Source of the DNA: Campylorhamphus procurvoides
Taxonomy: Eukaryota; Chordata; Aves; Passeriformes; Dendrocolaptidae
Assembly: GCA_013396655.1 (NCBI GenBank)
Contig: WBMV01003298.1
Coordinates: 3,096,312 to 3,160,311 of the forward strand
Reading direction: 5' to 3'
DNA: 64,000 nt
Of this stretch, positions 48,731 through 62,300 are shown in pieces. How positions within the stretch are numbered: the stretch's first letter is position 1; each line of letters opens with the position of its first letter. The translations under genes were made by a program, and so were the position numbers. Below the pieces are notes generated by a model. It did not search any database. It saw nothing but the letters and a program-made list of their open reading frames with translations, and was not told the origin of the DNA.

Positions 48731-50360
48731 AAATACCTGGCGGTGGGAAGCAGAGATGGCTTTGCGACAGAAAACTCGAGTTTATTTTAAGTCAAAACCA
48801 ACCGAGTTTTGCTTCTACAGAATTCCACAGTCCTTTCCCTGCAGCATTTAATCCTCTGTGATTAATTACACCATGATTTGCTGAGATAAGAATAGATGGG
48901 ACAAGAGAGAGCCATGTACAAAATAATAATAATTATTCACATACGCTTCTTTGTTAATGCAAATTGTAACTCTTCAAATACTGGCAATGTGAGTTATTTT
49001 CATTACCTTATTTTCACAGGCTGTAATTAGTCCAGTAGGAGGGTTATTACCTCTCTTATCATTAGTAAGAGAAAAAAAAATTATTTGCCACAATGCTGTT
49101 AACTTCATTGCCATTGATGACTGCAGCTGCTCTTCAGGGCCATTGGGAATCACTTGGGGTTGCAAGGGTCTCACCCCCTCAAGCCAAACATCCTGGGGGT
49201 CCTTCAGCAAGGGGATGGCCCCTGGGGACTGTCCCCAGCCATGATTCCCAGGAAGTGCTGCCACCTCATCCCCCCTGCAGGACTTGCTCTGTGATCCTGT
49301 GTTAAACAGCTCAAAACAGCAACCCAAGAGGCTGCTCTGGGTTTCCTCCAGTCAACCCCCCCAGCCCCACATGCTGCACAGCTCCAGCAAACAGCCACAG
49401 GGCATCACCCTGGCTGCTTTCCACACTCTGGGGGAAACCTGTTCAGCATCTCCACTGTCTGTTTAGGGACCCTCCAAATGCCAGCCAGGGGCCTGCACAT
49501 CAGGACAAGGGATTTACAGGACACCACCGACCGCAGAGTGGTGAAATCCTGTGGGAATTATCTGTGTCTGTTTCCTGCCCCTTTCCAGACTTTCCACAAA
49601 GATGTTTGTGTACGAAATGTGTTTGGGTACTTGCTGGACACCAATACTTGGCAGTCAACAGAGTGGCCCAGCAGCAAAGCTGCTGGCACAGAGCCCAGCT
49701 GCAAATGCCACATCTGGTGCTGCAGTGCCATCACTGCATCTACCCACGGAAATGCCTGCTCTGCTGCCCCACTAAGCTCTCCCCTTGGCTACCCGAGTGG
49801 AAGCATGTCCTGCACTCCCTGAACTGTGGCCACCAGCCACGGGAGCTGCCACAGGGTGGCCACATGGCCCCAACACATGGATGCTGACCACAGCACCCAC
49901 CTCAGCCAGCCTGCAGGAGCAAACACAGGCAGCTCTCAGCCTGGCAAAGAATTGACCCATCCCTATGTGTGAGCTGGGGCACCACAACAGAGAGCCCTTG
50001 AACATGACATTGACCTGAAGGCCATCAATGCTGCTGCTGCTGGTAGCCCACAGGGCTACTCTGGGCATGCCAAGGAGAAACAGGGTGCAGGATACCCTCT
50101 GCTTGGCTGGCATGTCCCAGACATGGCATGAAGCTCAGGTGTCGTGGGCGTCGTGTGCCCGGGTTCCATTTTCAAGCAGCCTTTGCTCAGCCAATCTCTG
50201 CTCCAGACAACCTGAAAAGCCCTTTTTCCCAGTGATCATACTCGCATCCTACCAGGAGGGCCCTTGTGCCATCTTGTGGCCTGTGCAGGCAGAGCCCTCA
50301 CCCACCCCGAGAACTAGACAGGGCCAAGCAAATCTTGAAATGTGCCAGACTGGACGGGAC

Positions 50361-50480
50361 NTACAGGGAGGGGACCCCCAAGCCGTCGGGTCCCGGCTCC
50401 GCTGAGAGGCGCAGAGAAGGAATGAGACGGGACGGGATGGGACGGGACAGTCCCGACAGCTCCGGGGACGGGACGAGACA
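50361..50480. repeat. CpG-rich GGGAC minisatellite-like segment
   Basis: The segment contains many GGGAC/GGGAT units, for example ACGGGACGGGATGGGACGG, together with several other CpG dinucleotides (about a dozen in 120 bases) in a region otherwise poor in CpG. It begins at an ambiguous base (50361), consistent with a stretch that is hard to assemble. No coding frame or transcription start could be assigned. Confidence 0.7.
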
Positions 50481-53400
50481 GGATTTTGCTGCAGGTCACA
50501 CGCACACTTTTCCATTCAGACAGATGTGCTGTATTATTAATCAGAGGGTATAACAGGCTGGCTTTGGCTGGACACAGGTTTAAATACCCCCAACTTTTTA
50601 GTGAGTGAGGTCGGGCTCTCAGCACCTCTTGCTCTTAGGAGAACATCTCAGCCCTGGTCCTTGCCCACTGAGTTTCCAAAGCCACTGCCATCAGTGTCAT
50701 CTATAACTTGAAGTGTTATTTTGGGAGATGGATCAAAGCTTTCATTCAGTCATGTGTGCTAATACAAATGTCTGGTTTAGGGACGGCATCATCTCACTCA
50801 TCTCCCTGGCTGTGCTTTCATATGAGTGTTACTGCACCATGACAAGAACAGCAGAGGCAAAGCAAGAAGATGGAGTTTAGCAAACACAAACACCATAAGG
50901 CAGCCCCGTGGCATAAAGTTTGCCCCTTGCACACAAAGAAAAGCCACTTCATGAATGACCATGAGCTTTTATTGCGAAGATAAGGGATGTTTCCTTTTAT
51001 TATTGCTAATCCACCCTGTGCAATGTTAATACTGAACACCATCAGGTCAGCACCATCGGGCAGCTGGAAATGCTGATGGAGAGGTTTTTCTTCTCTTTTG
51101 AAGGACATCTGCCTTTAGCTGTGAGTCCTGGGGAGTGCTGTCAGTGCCTGCTCATGGCACAGTGGTGCTGGCAGAGACCCATGAGCATGGCAGACTCCTT
51201 CAGGATCAGTCTGTGGATAGGCAGGGCCTGGGCAGCCCAGGCTGGACCATCCCAGCACAAAGGGATCGTTCGCCTCCCTACACAGCTCCACACTGAACCC
51301 CTGTGCCCAGGAACCCATCCCAGGCTCCAGCCCACCAGCTCCATCTGCTACCAGACCTGGCTTTGGCTCACCTTAAGCAGCAAGCACCTGAAAGATAAGA
51401 GGGAATTAGATAAAAAATCACTCCATGAGCCACATTTGCAGATGTAAACATTTAATTTAAGCTTATTATTGCTCAGGGACTTTGCGCAGAATTAAATCAG
51501 ATCAGTGAAGATGTTTAAATTAATCCTTATACTTCCCCAGCCCGTTGCCTCATTCCAAATACCTTTTGTTCCCCATGAAAGCCAGCTCAGTCCTCTTTGG
51601 TCACCCTTTGCTGGGAACAGCTGCAGCTCCTACACCACTATGGACCAGTTCCCTGAGGGCAGGCAGGGGCTGGCTCTCATGAACTTCAGTGTTTTTCCAT
51701 CTTTCAAAGCTAAAAGCAATCTTTTGGAGGTGCTGTCTGTTGTAAGGTATTCACAGCAGCTGAGGCTGGAGCAGGTCGTGCCTTCAAGAGAGGTTCTTCC
51801 TCTCCAAAGCTTCTCTACAGGCAAGAAACAGCAAGAAAACCGGGTTCCCTGTGGAAGATTGTCCAATAAATCAGAGTGGTCCCCATGGCTTGGACAAGCT
51901 CTCCTGGCTCTGCAGTGCAAACAGAACCCGTGTTCCTGCTGGAGCTGCGCCTGAGCGGGAGCACTGAGGGGTGTAAGTTTACGTTTTCGTATTAAATACT
52001 ATTCCTACCGATGCATTCCTCACACAAAATGAGGGCTCAGGAGAGCTGTCTGTCTTCAGGACTGCTGTGGGCATTCTAAACAAGGTGAGTTATCCCCCCA
52101 GTTCAGGCAGCAGCAGAGCTCAGCAGCTTTAGCAGAGCCCTCTGTGAATGCAGCAAGGGATGGGATCCCTTCAGAGATGTGAGCTGGTTCTCCGGGGACC
52201 ACAGTGACACGGAAAGGGGACAGAGTGGTGGCAGGGGCTGTTGCACTCCCTGAGAGATGGGTGATAATCCTAAAGGTCAGGAGCTGCCTTTCCTGGGCTG
52301 TCTGGTCCTGCAGGAACCCCAAAACATGGGGAAATAATGGGAAAATTATTCTCAGAAAGAAAGAGGCATTTTTCTGCAGTTTGTGCAAGGTCTGTGCATG
52401 TGATGTGTTATACTGGTTGTGTGACCCTGAAGGCCCAGCATCTGGGGGAAGAGCTCATTCTGAGGCATAGCCTCTACTACTGCCATCATACCTGGTTTGC
52501 CAGAGACATACATACCTCTGTCTGCATCACAGTTATCCTTCCACAAAGGAGGATTTTCCAAAAAGAGGGAAAGTGGAAACTGGACGATACTGCAGATGCA
52601 CCTGGGCTCATTTGGGAAGCCAGCAGGGAGGGGAGGTGTAAGGACAGGACCCCCAGAGCCTCTCTCCTGCCTTCTGCCCTGGCCTTGGCAGTCTCCCCGT
52701 TGCTGTGTCCATTCCTCACACAGGCTGGTTGTGCTGCTTCCAGGTCCCCCATGGCAGCAAGGCACAGAAGCAGCAAAATCTCTGATGTCCGTAAGAAAGA
52801 GGAAAAAAACATGAACAAAATAAGCTTCACATGCCAGCTAAATATTTAAGGATTGAACAACAGGCATTTGTGCTTTTAGTGGATCCCGAACTATAGGCAA
52901 CAATCTGTAAGCCTTTAATCATGCTTTCAGCCCCTGCCATGAATAGCTCCCTGTAACTGAGATTATCTGCACCACTTACAGGAGTAAACTTGTACAAGGA
53001 GATCAGGGTGTTTGGTTCTAGCCAGGCATGAAAAATTATATCCTTTTGCTTGACATTTTTATTTTCATGCTCTGCTTTCTAACCTGATTGTCATCACAGA
53101 AGACATGCAGGGATACTTAAACTCCAGGAATAATGAGTCCAGCCTCTCTCCTTCTCCTGTGCTGCTTGCAAGCAGCTGACAGATGCCACCGTCTCTCTTT
53201 GAGATCACAGTTTCCTTAAGCCTGAAGAAAACTTACCACTAAAAGAGGATACATTTTTCGCCCCACATCTCATTTCAGGCTGGCAGGGAATGGCCAGAGG
53301 GAAGGGTTTGCTCTGAGGCATTTCCTATGAATACCAGAGGAGCTGGAACATATTACATTTGACAGTATTACACTGTTGACATTAAATCTGAATTCTAAAA

Positions 53401-56257
53401 ACCACCGTTAGGAAATGGGTGGTATTTAGGTTTCAAACACATTGAGCTTTATTCTTAATTACCTCATTTCTGAGTTTTTCTACTTTGATACTGGTTTCAT
53501 ACCTGCCCTCTAGGGGGCTGTGCAGGGCCAAGGCAAAAACAAAGGCTGCTGCTGTCCTGGGGAGAGGCAAAAGCACGATGCAGTTGTGTGCTGGCAGACA
53601 GCTGGGTGCAAGGGTTCTTCTCTCCTTCCTCAGGTTCCTGCACAAGAGCCTCCCCACACTGTCCCAGTGGGATGGCAACAGCTGGCTTTGCCTTTCCCAT
53701 TCCTGAAAGGGAGCTGCAAGCAGCAACCTGCCCACTGGAGTTGGCTGGAGAGCAGGGATGCTCTGTGATGGCCTTGGCTTTGTTAGCAGAGAGCATGTCA
53801 CCTCCCCTATAGCTGAGTGTGCAGCTCCAGATGAGAACACAGGGTCTCCTCCAGGCTCCATGCCACAGCAGGGAAGCTGTAATCCCTCAGCCAAGAGCCC
53901 TTCAGGAGAATGACAGTTCAGGAAGGTTTAGAAATGACAGAAGTGAAACAGAGCCTGGGAGGCAGCTGGCAACCAGGCTGAGCAAGCTGTGAGAAGTGGA
54001 TAAGCAAATCTAAACACCACCTCTTACTCCACAGAGCCCTCAGAGGCCCCAGGAGCCCAAGCAGGGTTACAGGCTGTCAGGTTCAGGGTGAAGCACACAA
54101 GCAGCTGCAAACCCTCTGGGACATGAAGCTGGGCAGCACAGGATTCCTCTTCCATCCAAAGCCCTGTGGCTGGTTTGAAAAGCTGAGTCTTGTCTTTGAT
54201 ATTATGTCTGCAAAACCGTTCTAGTCAGCAAAAACATTGCACATGGACAAGACTCTCAAAGACAACTTCAGTGATGCAAACAATTAATGGACTACAAAAA
54301 TATAACAGTTTGGGACTCCTAGTCCAAGTACTTGTTAGCCAGTGTCAGGTTCACCCTGAGCTCTTGGATGTCCTGAAGAATCACAAGCTCTTCCTGGCCA
54401 TTCCTGTGTTTCAGCACCATGCACAGCCCAAGGTGTGGGGTGCCAAGATGCCCAGTAAATACCAGCTTGGGTAAACCATCTGGTCAAAAGTGGTCTGGGT
54501 CCCAAATCCCCGTTGGAAATAGCTAATGGTCTATTCCACTACAATGGTGTCACTGAAAGTGACACACAAGCAGTGATTCCCCATGAAACCTGGAGGAGAC
54601 AATCATTCTGCCACCAGGTTTTGGAATAGCCATAGTCAGCATATGAAACCTTAAAATGCTCACTGGAAAGAGAAAAATCATTTTGTGAGCACAGGGGTTA
54701 GAAAGTCATTAGTGAGAGTTGTTGACAAGCTTGGCTGAGTCCTCTCACATGACTTGTCAGAGTGCAAAATCATCAATTCCAGCTTTTGTGTCAGTATATT
54801 ACAGTGTGGTTGGGATTGTTTTTTCCTTAATTCATGTACAGGCTTCTCTTCTATCATCTCCTTGTCAAATGAATCTAAAGTCCTGCCTCCAAATTATTGA
54901 ACGGTGTTCATCCTAGTAGATTAGTGCAAGGGCTGAATATTCTGCTTTTCTGCAGACTCCTGCCCTGGGTTGAGCGACATCAGTGTAAATCTACATTAGC
55001 AGTGATCACAGGAAAGGCAGGAAAAGCCAGCACCTTGGCAAGGTTTCTGTCAGCCCTCTGCCCCCTTGTTTCTTCAAGTGTTATGGAAAGGCAAAAAAAG
55101 TGCAGAGAGGCATTTGATGAGTTCCATATTAATTTCATTCTGTCGATTAGCAAGTCTAGCAGCTTCTAATGGTGGAGTAATAGTTTCATACAGCTTGGAC
55201 AGAGGAAATTGTGGGGAAGCAGCACCCTTTTCCAGCAATTGCATGCTACGGTCAGGAAGGGGAAAGAGTAGTGACACTGGTCCTTCAGTATTAACCTAGA
55301 CAGTGTGAATGCTGCTGCAGAGCTCAGCCACAATAAACTGAGACTGACTGGGCATGTGAGAGGAACACATTCCCAAAGGCAGGAAGTGTGACAGCTTAAG
55401 CACGGAAACACCTCAGATGCCAGCTAAGAGAAATTAGTCTTGAGTCAGCTGCACCCAGAGAAACCTGCAGAGACCGTACAGGCCAGGTGATCGAAGAGGG
55501 CAGTCACCTTTAGAAATAGGATCAATCCACCCATGCACAGGATAACTGAAGAATTGGCTTTCTTTGCTTCATTTGACCTCAATCCCAGCGCAAACGCAAC
55601 TGAGTTATGTTTTTGCATTTCCCCACTCGAACGGCAGCAGGAGCTCTGCCCATTCCAGACGCTCGACCTAGTTCATCATTCTTGCAGCTCGTATTTGGTT
55701 CATCTCTGCCGCAGGTTCCCCTGCAGTCAGTGCTGCTTCTTGGGGCGGGGGGGAAACTCTCCCACCAGCAGCAATAGCTGTGGGCAGTGGAAGATCTGAT
55801 ATCTACATGAACACAAAACACATGTACAAGGAGTGCCACAGCCCATGTACTGGCTCTGAATCAACAGGCAACACTTCCCCCACTGTGGAATGCTGTGATT
55901 CCCTGGAGGATTTGCCTTGCAGAAGGGCACAGTGACTGTCCTCGGCTTCTCCAAAGAGCTGGAGGGCAGATGTGCTCCACCACCATGTACGTGTGCCATG
56001 GGATTTGTCCAACAGCAGTCACTGACCTGATGAACACATTAAGGAGTTTTCTAGTTGAAAACAAAGCAGCTGTGATATACAATTTTATTTTTTTTTCTCC
56101 TGGAGCTTCCCCAGGTGCTTCCAAAGCTCAGAAGTGGAGTGTTCAGGCATGTGCAGTCAGGGAAGCAGAGTCTGGCAGAGCAGATTCCCGTAGGACAGCA
56201 GGGAGCAGCCGTGCCCCACGGGCTGAGCTCCACTGCCCTTCTGCCCAGGGAACACAT

Positions 56258-56274
56258 CCTCCTCCTCCTCCTCC
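56258..56274. repeat. Microsatellite (CCT)n
   Basis: Five full CCT units plus a partial one, read directly. Confidence 0.85.
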
Positions 56275-58454
56275 ACTGGCTCTTCCTGGTGCTCTGCTGC
56301 CTGTGTATCACAGATAACATTTGAGAAGGCCTCCACTTCCACGCTCAGTGAGAAGAACATACCCTCATCACAGCCATTACTGATTAAAGCATCCGTGAAA
56401 GATGCAGAAGGAGGGGAACCAAACCAGTGTGAACATCAGTAGTGCTAAGTGTTGTAATAGTCATTCTCACTGACAGATGAGCTATGCAGACTAATAACTC
56501 CAAAGGACATGCTGCCTTCAAACTGTAACATTTCCAGCTTTAAACAGGAAGCCCCCAACCCTGGAAGAACAACAGAGAACTCAGCTGGAGAAGGACAAGG
56601 CAGTGCTTAGAACCCAGCAACCTCCCAGCAGCACTGCATCGTGCCTGCACCCGGTACTCCAGCTTTAGCAAACAGCAAGCAGGATGAATTGTTTGCATAT
56701 TCCAATATTTGACATTAAAATTAACCCTTTTTAGTGATTACAGGACCTCTATGATTACAGCCCGCTATGTTTATAACAGCAAGTGAGGAGCTGAATTGAG
56801 ATTTAATTTTTTATCTATAATCAGGTGATCCACCTTGTGAGGACAGAGGTGGGCGTGAGAGGATGCTGTGAGCGCTTCAAAGACATGTCTGAGCCACAGA
56901 GCTCCCTCTCTTGCACAGCACAAGGCCTTTATTATTCATCTAGCATCTTCCAAGCCCTCTCAGAAATGAAAAGCTGGAAATGGATTTCTCCTTCTGTCTC
57001 TCCTCTCACCTCCCTGTAAGCTTTGGCAGAGGTCTGTGTTAATATTGGAAAGGGCAGCTTCCAGAAAGCCGTCGATAATGGCAGGGCTGTATCCTCTGCC
57101 CGCAGAGGCATGGTCCCTGCATGGGCTGTGTGATCTCCTGCCAGTGGGACATGGCCCAGGACACCTTCCTTTGGTTACAGCCAGCTCCAGGTGCTTTTGG
57201 CCAAATTTCCACAGTATCATTCTTGTTAATGCACTCAGCATGGGAGATTTTCCACAGCCTTCCTTTATGGGAAAAGAGAGAAGATTTGCAGAGGCAAATC
57301 TTCACCTGACTCAGTGCTGGGCAGCAGCAGGAGCACAGCCCAGGGGTCAGAGGTTTTGTTCAGACCCACCAAAAGTGAGCTGCTAGAGTGTCTTCCACAG
57401 GAACAGGCAAACTTGGGATATTTTGGTGTAAACCCAACTCATTAAGGTATATGAACATACACTGAATTTAGGGTTGACATTGATGCATAAGCATCAGTGG
57501 GATTTGGAGTACAAGACATTTGGCACATCATGAATAGTCACATTTGTCTTTTAGATCCCTTTGCCTGTAGCACAACTGAGTGAGGTGGGAGTCTCCACAG
57601 CACTCCAAAAGCAGTGAGATGCTCAGGGCAGCCCAAACTGTGTCTGAATAAGAGGCAGCAAAAGGTAAAATAACATAGGAAAAAGGCAGGGGGAAAGGAA
57701 ACGTTTGGCTGGAAAAATAGGTAATTTATGTGGACTTATCAGGCTTCAATAATAAAAATTTATTCATCTCACTGAAGATTTCTTTGTATTTTCACATGCT
57801 TTCAGAAGAGAGTAAACCTTTCACAGCTGCATAAATCACAGACATTTCCTCTTGAATCTCTGCTCAGGCAAGCAGTGGGCACAGGGCAGTGCAGGTGAGC
57901 CCAGAAACCCTGAGCAGGGAAAGCAGAGCACCTCCTCAGTGAAGCCAAAGTCGAGGCTCAGCTCCCTCGGGCTACATCTCTTCTGCAAAAGAAGGATGGA
58001 ATTCTGGTTGAAATTAGTTAGCAGTTTGAGGCAAAAGCAATTTCTTACAGATGTTTTATTCCTCCCTGTGCATAAGGTGTTCCATTGTCCACAAAAATAC
58101 ACTTAGTCCCAGGCAAGAAACCAAGCACCAAGAATGCTGTGGTCAGGGAAGAAATATGCAGTCATGACTGAGAGGGCCTCCACACACAGCCTTTCGCCTG
58201 CAGACACGCTTGCTTCCACCCTGGAAATCCTGAGGAAGGATTCCCAGCCTTGAAAATAATGATGTGGTTTTTGTCCTTGAAACTAATACCCACTATTTTA
58301 AAGCAGTTTCCATCTCTGCTGCCCAGCAGTAGCTCAGTTTTTCTGGGTGTGCAGCCAAAGGTGCTGCATTTTTTGTGACTTTCAGAGGACTGAGAAACCC
58401 CTTTCATTTCACACCTTCTACAGGAACTCACACCCCAAGAACTAGCGTGCAGAA

Positions 58455-58474
58455 ATATATATATATATATATAT
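58455..58474. repeat. Microsatellite (AT)10
   Basis: Ten uninterrupted AT units, read directly. Confidence 0.9.
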
Positions 58475-59285
58475 GAAAATCAGAGGGGCTTCATAATTGT
58501 CCTCTTGCGTATAGGAAAGACCTGGACCCCAACCAGCCAGGACTGTGCTTAGTTGGTGTTGCACAAGGGGCACTAGAAGAGGTTTGTCTTTGACTCAGAT
58601 GAACAAATTTAGGCTTTTCTCATCAGTGAGAGTGCTAAGCTTCCTGATATGTTAATTCACCAGATCCAGTGCTGGTAAGCAGCACGCTGGGAAATCTGGG
58701 AGGCAGGAGTTTCCAAGTGACAAACCAGCAATGTTGCTGCTTTTTGCCTCAAGTCATTAAGCCCTGTCTCTCCCTGTGCTGCAGACTGATCCACTGGGTT
58801 CAAGGCTGTTACATCGGTGTAAAATCTGCTCTGGGGAATAAAAGCCCAAGGTCTGCCAGGAGCAGAGCACTCCTCCCAAGGACGAGCAGTCAAATGGACA
58901 TGGAACACAGGGTTGGCAACTTGCTTTCCTCACTGTCGCTTTCAGGACAAGGCACTGAGGGGATGGGATTTTTAAGAAAGCCTTTGCTTCGTTGTGGTTG
59001 CAGGTACCACGTTTCTGGCTTTTAATGATTGCAGTGAGAAGCTTTCAAGCATAATTCAAAGGCTCAAATGTTAAGAGGAATAGAAAAACTTCCTTAAAAG
59101 TAAAATCTAACTTGTTCTTGCAACATTTCTGGATGGACTCATCAGCCATTTATTTCCTTGATAAACATCAGTATTTCCTCTCCAAGAAAAACTTTGTTAT
59201 TATCATTAAGAAAGACCATGAGATAATGTGACTGTATGACTGCTATATATTATCTTTCTGAACTTCAAGGAAATTCTCAGTAATT

Positions 59286-59320
59286 ACAGAATCATAGTAT
59301 GGGTTGGAAGGGACATTAAC
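59286..59320 (-). mobile_element. CR1 LINE 3'-end remnant, minus orientation
   Basis: The plus strand reads ACAGAATCATAGTATGGGTT then GGAAGGGACATTAAC. This is the reverse complement of the CR1 3' terminus. The recognisable part is about 35 bases. Confidence 0.8.
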
Positions 59321-62300
59321 CATGTATATCTGATTTCATGACTCAGGATCTCTCATGATGAGCAGGCAGTGATGTCTGAAGGGGTTCAGCTGCTGCCACA
59401 GCTCAGGGGTGTCTGTGCTGCCTCCTTTGCCTCTGCTTTGCTCACATAAACCAGGGGCTCTGCTTGTGTGCTCAGGCTGGTGCATGCCCAGTTTGGTTGA
59501 GTATTTTTTCCCCTCTATCTCCTTTATTACAATGTTTCTCAAGGATCACCTTCCTAGTCCCATGAGAATTGCTGGCAATTCTCCAAGCTCTAAATACTAT
59601 GGTGATTTTACCAAAAACAAAAAAAAAAAAANACCATAGCCCATCACTCAGCTGAGATTCTCAGATAGTCCTGAAGAGTCAGGAATTCATGCTAAACCTC
59701 CCAGGTGGCCATGGGTACACTCAGCTGTGCCCTCCAATCCTGGATGTTGCTGAGCAATTTCCATACCCATTGCTGAAAATGCATGTTTTACTTTCCTAGC
59801 AATGTGATGACTCTGTTACTTCTGCACAGTGTCAGCAATATCAGCCAGGAATTTGCTGTGTCCACAGTGACCTCTCTTTAAACCTCTCCTTATTGTTTGT
59901 TACATTAGTCACTCATCCGTGTCCTTCTCCTGTCCATGACATCCAATTCCACACCACACAAACACTATTTGGGAGCATCGCTGCTCCTACACAAGGAGGA
60001 TGGTAAGTTCCCAGTTATGGTCAGTGAAATTAAAAAAAAAAGGCAAATTAGTCACTTCTACAGGATGAATTACCACCTAGAGGTGCTGCTCTGCACTAGA
60101 AAACATAAGCTAAGTTAGTAAGTGATAGGTCTCAGCACAGTGACTGTCCTTGTCCTCTGTTCAGGGCCATCTCCACCACAGATCCTGAATAATACCAGAA
60201 GATAATAAATAGCACAGGCACATCATGGTTTAGAATGCCCCAGGAAGAGCCAAACAGGCAGCATAAAGAACTCCCACTGTATCCAGCAAGCCCCCGAAGT
60301 CATGGGTTGCATTGAGAGAGTGCATATTCCATAGAAATGCCTACATAAGATATGGAATGAAACACTGCAGTGGCCACAGTGCTTGGCAGCTTTGTGATCG
60401 AATTCCAGCTGCATTTGAGCTGGAAAGGGCACAGCAGAGTGCCACAGTGAGCTCTGGGATGAAAAGGACACTTTAGGAGCAGAGTGAGTGCACAGTAACA
60501 CTTCCAGTGCATTAATCTTCCTCCTGCTCGCATCAGTTGTCATGGAATGTGACTCCAGCCCACTGGGATACCATCCTTGCACTACCCACAGCTGTTCCCA
60601 ACATCAGCCTTTGCTGCCTGTCCACGGCAGGGACTGGATGCTGAACAGAACCCAGAGCTAGGGGTCGGGACCTGAACTGGTAGGGTGGATGGTTGCAGTT
60701 ATTCCCAGCTATTCCTCACCCTTCGTCAGCTTTCCATGTGAAAATTAACACCTATGGGAAGCATGTGAAAAGACCATTGTAAGGGCAAGATGTGACCAAG
60801 GCTTCCAACTCCCCAGTCCTGCTAACTCAGTACACTGGACCACACATGCAGCATAAGGAAGCAGTGATACAGAGATATAACACATTTTTGGAAACTGAAA
60901 AGGTCATTTTAGAAGAAACAGAGACTGAATTTCCAGCAAAGAGAATATAAAGCTATAAAAGCACCTTTTTTTTGTGGCTGTTTTCTCTACCGAAACCTAC
61001 AGAAAAAGTGAGACCTGTTAAACAAATTTCTTGCACAGCAGGTTGGGGTTTAGGTTTTTCCCCAAACCAGAAGCAAAGGACACTGTACAGCAGCTCAGTG
61101 CACTGCCAGGGGAACTCTGCTCAATTCCTGTGGCAGCACTGCTGTTATCCCTAGGCCAGGAGCAGCCTGGGCTGACATTCCAGCCTCCACGAGCCAGCAA
61201 CTACAGACAAGCCACATGGACCAGACTTGAGCTCTTACTTTCCCTTGGAAGGTATCAAGCCAAAATTGAACCCAAAGCCCACAGCACCACTCATCAGCAC
61301 CACAGAGCCCTTTGCTTCATCCACCTACAGGAGCTGCTCCCATGGCAAGTCTGGATGCAGTTGTGTGGCATATCCAAGTCACCATCTGCTGCTGATGTGC
61401 AGCAACATTTCAAGGTTGCTGAGTTTAGTTTTACAGAAGTTTTCTGCATGTGCCTCGAATATGAATTATCTCAGGTTTCCTTGACTGACATGGGGAGTTT
61501 TGTAATTGAAACCAAAAATGCTTGAAGGAGAATTACAGAAGTGGGCGGATATTCAAACTTTCTGGCCTCATAGGATGAAAATAATAATTTCCTGCTGCTG
61601 GCAAGGAAATTCAAACCTTTCCTTGCTTACCCATAAAGCCATTCCCTTGCAGCAGCTGTCTGGAAACTACAAGCTTTTCTCTTTTTTTAGGAAAGGATAA
61701 AATTATCCAAAAGTCAAGAGAGCAAGAAACCTGGCAGAGGTTTGCCGAGAAGAAGCATTGCAGAGGTAGAACACACACCATCAGGAGGACCCCACTGGCC
61801 TTCTGTCAGTGTTCAACCCACTGACCAAAAGCAGCTGTTTCTCCCCATTCAGCATCAGGATATTCAGAAAGAGCTGTGAAACCAAGCATTACACCAGCTC
61901 CCTGTGACCTGCTCAAGGTTATTAAATGGGAAACCCCTGCAGAATCCTCCTCCCATGCCCAGCCCCAGACCAGGCTGATTTGGATCTGGAAAGTACCCAG
62001 TAAACATTTGTCTTCTCTAACCTTATCTGAAGGAAGAGGTTGTTGGTTTGCCTTTTCTGAACTGGATAGAAATAATCAGGACAAAAGGAGCTTTGGTTTT
62101 CCTCATGTTGCACCATGTGCTAGCCATCACCCATCACCCACCACCCTCCCCAGGTGCCTCCTGGCCTGGGGAGGCAGAAAAGAGAGTCTCAGGAAGGCAC
62201 AAAGGAACGGGGATTTGTGTGGGGACAAAGGACCCTGGCAGTCAGCTGACAGTGCCTTTCTCTGCCTCTCCTCAGGAGCTTAAAAACCAAGCACACGCGG

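Larger units (their letters stand above)
34789..50360. other. Long stretch without a recognised gene
   Basis: Upstream of copy C and before the opsin no exon could be recognised on either strand. Frames such as 35361-35591 (plus), 38416-38892 (minus), 48177-48713 (minus) and 49478-49822 (plus) show no domain or known motif. The missing 5' exons of the opsin gene may lie in this stretch or the next, but I could not find transmembrane helix 1-5 motifs. Simple repeats: a 62-base purine run at 41045-41106 and a 16-base tandem repeat at 48689-48730. Confidence 0.5.

Noticed and set aside
52337..52849. 170-codon plus-strand ORF
   Set aside because: No recognisable domain. It overlaps two minus-strand frames of similar length, as expected for chance frames in GC-rich non-coding DNA.
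55015..55120. CYGK in one frame, considered as the end of opsin TM5
   Set aside because: The flanking residues are not helix-like, no donor site follows and a stop comes quickly.
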